Shown: piece after piece, positions 23,839 through 25,687 of the stretch
Layout: the number at the start of each line of letters is the position of its first letter
How positions within the stretch are numbered: the first letter of the stretch is position 1
Assembly: GCA_934546725.1 (NCBI GenBank)
Contig: CAKTED010000002.1
Span: forward strand, 1 to 25,687
Length of the DNA: 25,687 bases
Reading direction: 5' to 3'
DNA from: an uncultured Oscillospiraceae bacterium
GTDB lineage: Bacteria > Bacillota > Clostridia > Oscillospirales > Oscillospiraceae
Position numbers and translations under genes: made by a program
Notes under the pieces: generated by a model
Databases searched by the model: none
What the model was told of the DNA's origin: nothing
The model's input: only the letters and a program-made list of their open reading frames with translations

Positions 23839-23875
23839 TGCGAGAGCGTGTCGACTTTATCGACACGCTCTCGCA
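23839..23875. other. Strong hairpin after the transglutaminase-like gene
   Basis: A perfect 16-bp stem, TGCGAGAGCGTGTCGA (23839-23854) with TCGACACGCTCTCGCA (23860-23875), loop CTTTA. Neither strand carries a good T run after it, but its place 38 bases past the stop suggests it ends or protects the operon transcript. Confidence 0.65.
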
Positions 23876-23877
23876 CG

Positions 23878-23911
23878 AAAAAAGCTCCCGGCTTAAAAAG
23901 CCGGGAGCTTT
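23878..23911 (-). terminator. Intrinsic terminator of the L28 gene
   Basis: A 13-bp stem, AAAGCTCCCGGCT (23881-23893) with AGCCGGGAGCTTT (23899-23911), loop TAAAA. Read on the minus strand the stem is followed by six T (complement of 23878-23883). It lies 19 bases past the L28 stop. Confidence 0.88.
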
Positions 23912-23930
23912 GACATATACGAAAAAAGGA

Positions 23931-24119
23931 TCAGACCGCGCGGGTGACCTTACCGCTGCGGAGGCATCTCGTACAGGCATAAACGTGGCGGGGAGAACCG
24001 TCAACGATAGCCTTTACTCTCTTCACATTGGGCTTCCAGGTTCTGTTGGAACGTCTGTGGGAGTGGCTCACCTTGATACCGAAGGCAACGCTTTTTTCGC
24101 AAAATTCGCACTTAGCCAT
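23931..24119 (-). CDS. rpmB: 50S ribosomal protein L28
   Basis: 62 residues, the normal length. The start MAKCEFC and the run VSHSHRRSNRTWKPN are the L28 hallmark. Two CxxC pairs (CEFC and CTRC) mark the zinc-binding form. The ATG at 24119 is preceded by AAGGAGGT with 7-base spacing; a GTG 9 bases further upstream overlaps that ribosome site and is rejected. It stands alone on the minus strand with its own promoter and terminator, as is common for rpmB in Firmicutes. Confidence 0.97.
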   Translation of the reverse strand: MAKCEFCEKSVAFGIKVSHSHRRSNRTWKPNVKRVKAIVDGSPRHVYACTRCLRSGKVTRAV

Positions 24120-24188
24120 ACATCGCACCTCCTTGCCTGCGGCTTTGCGGTAATTTTCTCAAAAATCTCTTTACAAAGAGCGGTATTT

Positions 24189-24217
24189 AATATACCATTG
24201 ATTCCGGAAAAATGCAA
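24189..24217 (-). promoter_or_regulatory. Promoter of rpmB
   Basis: On the minus strand TTGCAT (complement of 24212-24217), a 17-base spacer and TATATT (complement of 24189-24194), preceded by TGG as an extended -10. It lies about 70 bases before the L28 start. On the opposite strand TTTACA (24170-24175) with TACCAT (24193-24198) is a weak candidate for the divergent pseudouridine synthase gene. Confidence 0.7.
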
Positions 24218-24273
24218 GCTTTTTTTGAAAATTAATTGCGGAGTCTGCAAAAAAACGGACCGGGGTGACAGCT

Positions 24274-25242
24274 TTGAAGGAATTTACCATTGGGAAAAAC
24301 GATGCGGGACAGCGGCTGGACAGATTTATGGAAAAGAACGTTCCGCTGCTGCCGGCCTCGCTCTGCCAGAAATACATCAGGATAAAGCGCGTCAAGGTGA
24401 ACGGGCGCGGCTCGAAGCGCGAATACCGCCTGTGCGAGGGCGATGTGCTGAACCTCTATATAAACGACGAGTTTTTTGAAAAGCCTACGGAGGACAACGC
24501 ATATCTGAAGGTTTCCACGCCAAAGATAGAGATAGTTTACGAGGATGAAAACATCCTCCTTGCCGACAAAAAGCCGGGCGTGCTCTGCCACAGCGCCGGG
24601 GAATACGACTATAATACGCTCATAGCCCATATCCAGAACTATCTTTATCAGAAGGGCGAGTGGTGCCCGCGCGAGGAAAATTCCTTCGCCCCGGCGCTCT
24701 GCAACCGCATAGACCGCAATACGGGCGGCCTGGTCATCGCGGCAAAAAACGCCGAGGCGCTGCGCATCATGAACGAAAAAATACGCGACAGGGAGCTTGA
24801 CAAGCTCTATCTCGCCATCGTTCACGGCAGAATGACCCCGCCGGAGGGGACGCTTCGCGGCTATATATTCAAGGACGCCGTGAAAAACCAGGTATACGTT
24901 CGCCGTCAGGCGGAGAAGGGCGCGAAGTCCGCGGCAACGGAGTACCGCACCATAGCCGTGAAAAACGGCCTTTCGCTCGTGGAATGCCGCCTCCTCACGG
25001 GCCGGACGCACCAGATCCGCGCGCAGTTTTCTGCCGAGGGGCATCCACTGCTCGGTGACGGCAAATACGGCAGCGGGAAGGACGGCAAAAGCCTGGGCGA
25101 AAAGCACCAGGCGCTTTATTCCTACAAGCTGAAATTTGACTTCAAAACGCCCGCCGGAGCGCTGGAATACCTGAACGGCAGGGAGTTTACGGTTCAAAGG
25201 GTCGATTTTGCCGAAAAATATTTTGATATTTGCCTTAAATGA
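24274..25242 (+). CDS. RluA-family pseudouridine synthase with S4 domain
   Basis: 322 residues from TTG 24274, chosen because GGGGTGA (24262-24268) fits as ribosome site and the product then begins MKEFTIGKNDAGQRLDRF, a usual family start; GTG 24265 would add three residues. An S4 RNA-binding domain lies at about 12-75. The catalytic domain has the RIDRNTGGLVIAAKN motif with Asp147, replacing the more common RLDxxTSGL, then GRTHQIRAQF and HPLLGDGKYG. RluA-type enzymes convert uridine to pseudouridine in 23S rRNA or tRNA; the target here cannot be read. It is monocistronic: a new promoter starts right at its stop codon. Confidence 0.92.
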   Translation: MKEFTIGKNDAGQRLDRFMEKNVPLLPASLCQKYIRIKRVKVNGRGSKREYRLCEGDVLNLYINDEFFEKPTEDNAYLKVSTPKIEIVYEDENILLADKKPGVLCHSAGEYDYNTLIAHIQNYLYQKGEWCPREENSFAPALCNRIDRNTGGLVIAAKNAEALRIMNEKIRDRELDKLYLAIVHGRMTPPEGTLRGYIFKDAVKNQVYVRRQAEKGAKSAATEYRTIAVKNGLSLVECRLLTGRTHQIRAQFSAEGHPLLGDGKYGSGKDGKSLGEKHQALYSYKLKFDFKTPAGALEYLNGREFTVQRVDFAEKYFDICLK

Positions 25243-25271
25243 TTGACAAGCAGGATAAAACATTCTATATT
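25243..25271 (+). promoter_or_regulatory. Sigma-A promoter of the PotA-like gene
   Basis: Perfect TTGACA (25243-25248), directly after the preceding stop codon, a 17-base spacer and TATATT (25266-25271, 5 of 6). The ribosome site GGGGGAGG (25325-25332) and ATG 25337 follow after a leader of about 60 bases. Confidence 0.85.
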
Positions 25272-25336
25272 TACATCAATCTGCAAAAATTGTCGTTTTT
25301 TGCGGAGGCATAACAATATGGAACGGGGGAGGATAA

Positions 25337-25687
25337 ATGTCCAAGGAACTCATACGCCTGACGGATGTTTCCGTGGCGTTTGATGATGAAATTGTTTTAG
25401 ACAGGCTTAATATCCATTTTAACGATAAGGAATTCCTCACACTGCTTGGTCCCAGCGGCTGCGGCAAGACCACAACGCTGCGGATAATCGGCGGCTTCCT
25501 GGTGCCCACATCGGGAGACGTCTTCTTCGACGGTGTGAGGATTAATGATGTTCCTCCGTACCGGCGAAAGGTCAATACCGTTTTTCAGAAATACGCGCTT
25601 TTCCCGCATCTGAACGTTTTTGACAACATCGCCTTCGGCCTGCGCCTTGTTCGCCCGCGCCTGAGTAAGAAGGAGATAAGCGACAGG
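25337..25687 (+). CDS. potA: Spermidine/putrescine-type ABC transporter ATPase PotA, 3' end outside window
   Basis: The first 117 residues of an ABC ATPase. Walker A is GPSGCGKTT (38-46), the Q-loop region [24 protein letters not shown], matching the PotA/CysA-type import ATPase family, with [20 protein letters not shown] before it. PotA energises polyamine uptake with PotB, PotC and PotD, which should follow downstream of the window. Other members of the family (iron, sulfate, sugar ATPases) share these motifs; the FQxYALFPHL pattern and the length before it favour PotA. Confidence 0.85.
   Translation, partial: MSKELIRLTDVSVAFDDEIVLDRLNIHFNDKEFLTLLGPSGCGKTTTLRIIGGFLVPTSGDVFFDGVRINDVPPYRRKVNTVFQKYALFPHLNVFDNIAFGLRLVRPRLSKKEISDR

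Noticed and set aside
24120..24128. GTG start for L28 nine bases upstream
   Set aside because: It overlaps the strong AAGGAGGT ribosome site, and L28 proteins begin MAKC.
1..25687. CRISPR arrays, tRNA or rRNA genes, insertion sequences
   Set aside because: No regularly spaced direct repeats, transposase-like products or tRNA-like cloverleaf sequences were seen.

Overview
The window looks like a chromosomal segment of a GC-rich, Gram-positive gut-type Clostridia, probably Oscillospirales or Ruminococcaceae-like. The evidence is high GC with consensus sigma-A promoters, strong AGGAGG ribosome binding sites, S-layer homology (SLH) surface proteins, a lipoprotein binding protein, a zinc-ribbon L28 and a SleB-type wall hydrolase. 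The genus assignment is inference only. Most of the window is devoted to corrinoid (vitamin B12) acquisition: three cobalamin riboswitches, two ECF-type transporter operons with surface proteins, one BtuCDF-type ABC importer and a CobU-type salvage enzyme.

Region 1 (1-6549): a 5'-truncated cobalamin riboswitch with a terminator controls four genes. They encode an exported alpha/alpha-barrel protein with three SLH domains, a membrane-anchored protein with a transcobalamin-like C-terminal (DUF4430) domain, an EcfT permease, and one 883-residue polypeptide fusing two ECF ATPases to the substrate-binding S component. Region 2 (6560-10141): a constitutive-looking promoter, then btuC-btuD-btuF-like genes and a small P-loop NTPase. 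Region 3 (10187-17858): a perfect sigma-A promoter, a second cobalamin riboswitch with terminator, then a beta-propeller SLH protein, a second DUF4430 protein, EcfT, a double ATPase, a separate S component and a tandem CobU-like protein. Region 4 (17904-18880): a repeat-like element and a convergent SleB-type wall hydrolase. Region 5 (19000-23875): a third cobalamin riboswitch with terminator, placed ahead of a MoxR ATPase, a DUF58 protein and a transglutaminase-like membrane protein. Region 6 (23878-25687): ribosomal protein L28 on the minus strand, a large-subunit-type pseudouridine synthase, and the start of a PotA-type ATPase.

The most striking idea is that region 1 encodes a split bacterial counterpart of the animal B12 carriers (intrinsic factor, transcobalamin). 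The alpha/alpha barrel sits on the wall, the beta domain is tethered to the membrane by a long Pro/Glu/Thr linker, and both are co-transcribed with an ECF transporter under B12 control. Region 3 is a paralogous operon in which the alpha barrel is replaced by a beta-propeller, the fold class of the Bacteroides B12-binding protein BtuG, while the DUF4430 and ECF parts are kept. Corrinoid brought in could be processed by the CobU-like protein for cobinamide salvage. Why B12 should control the MoxR-DUF58-transglutaminase trio is unexplained. The transglutaminase core also has Ser where the catalytic Cys is expected.
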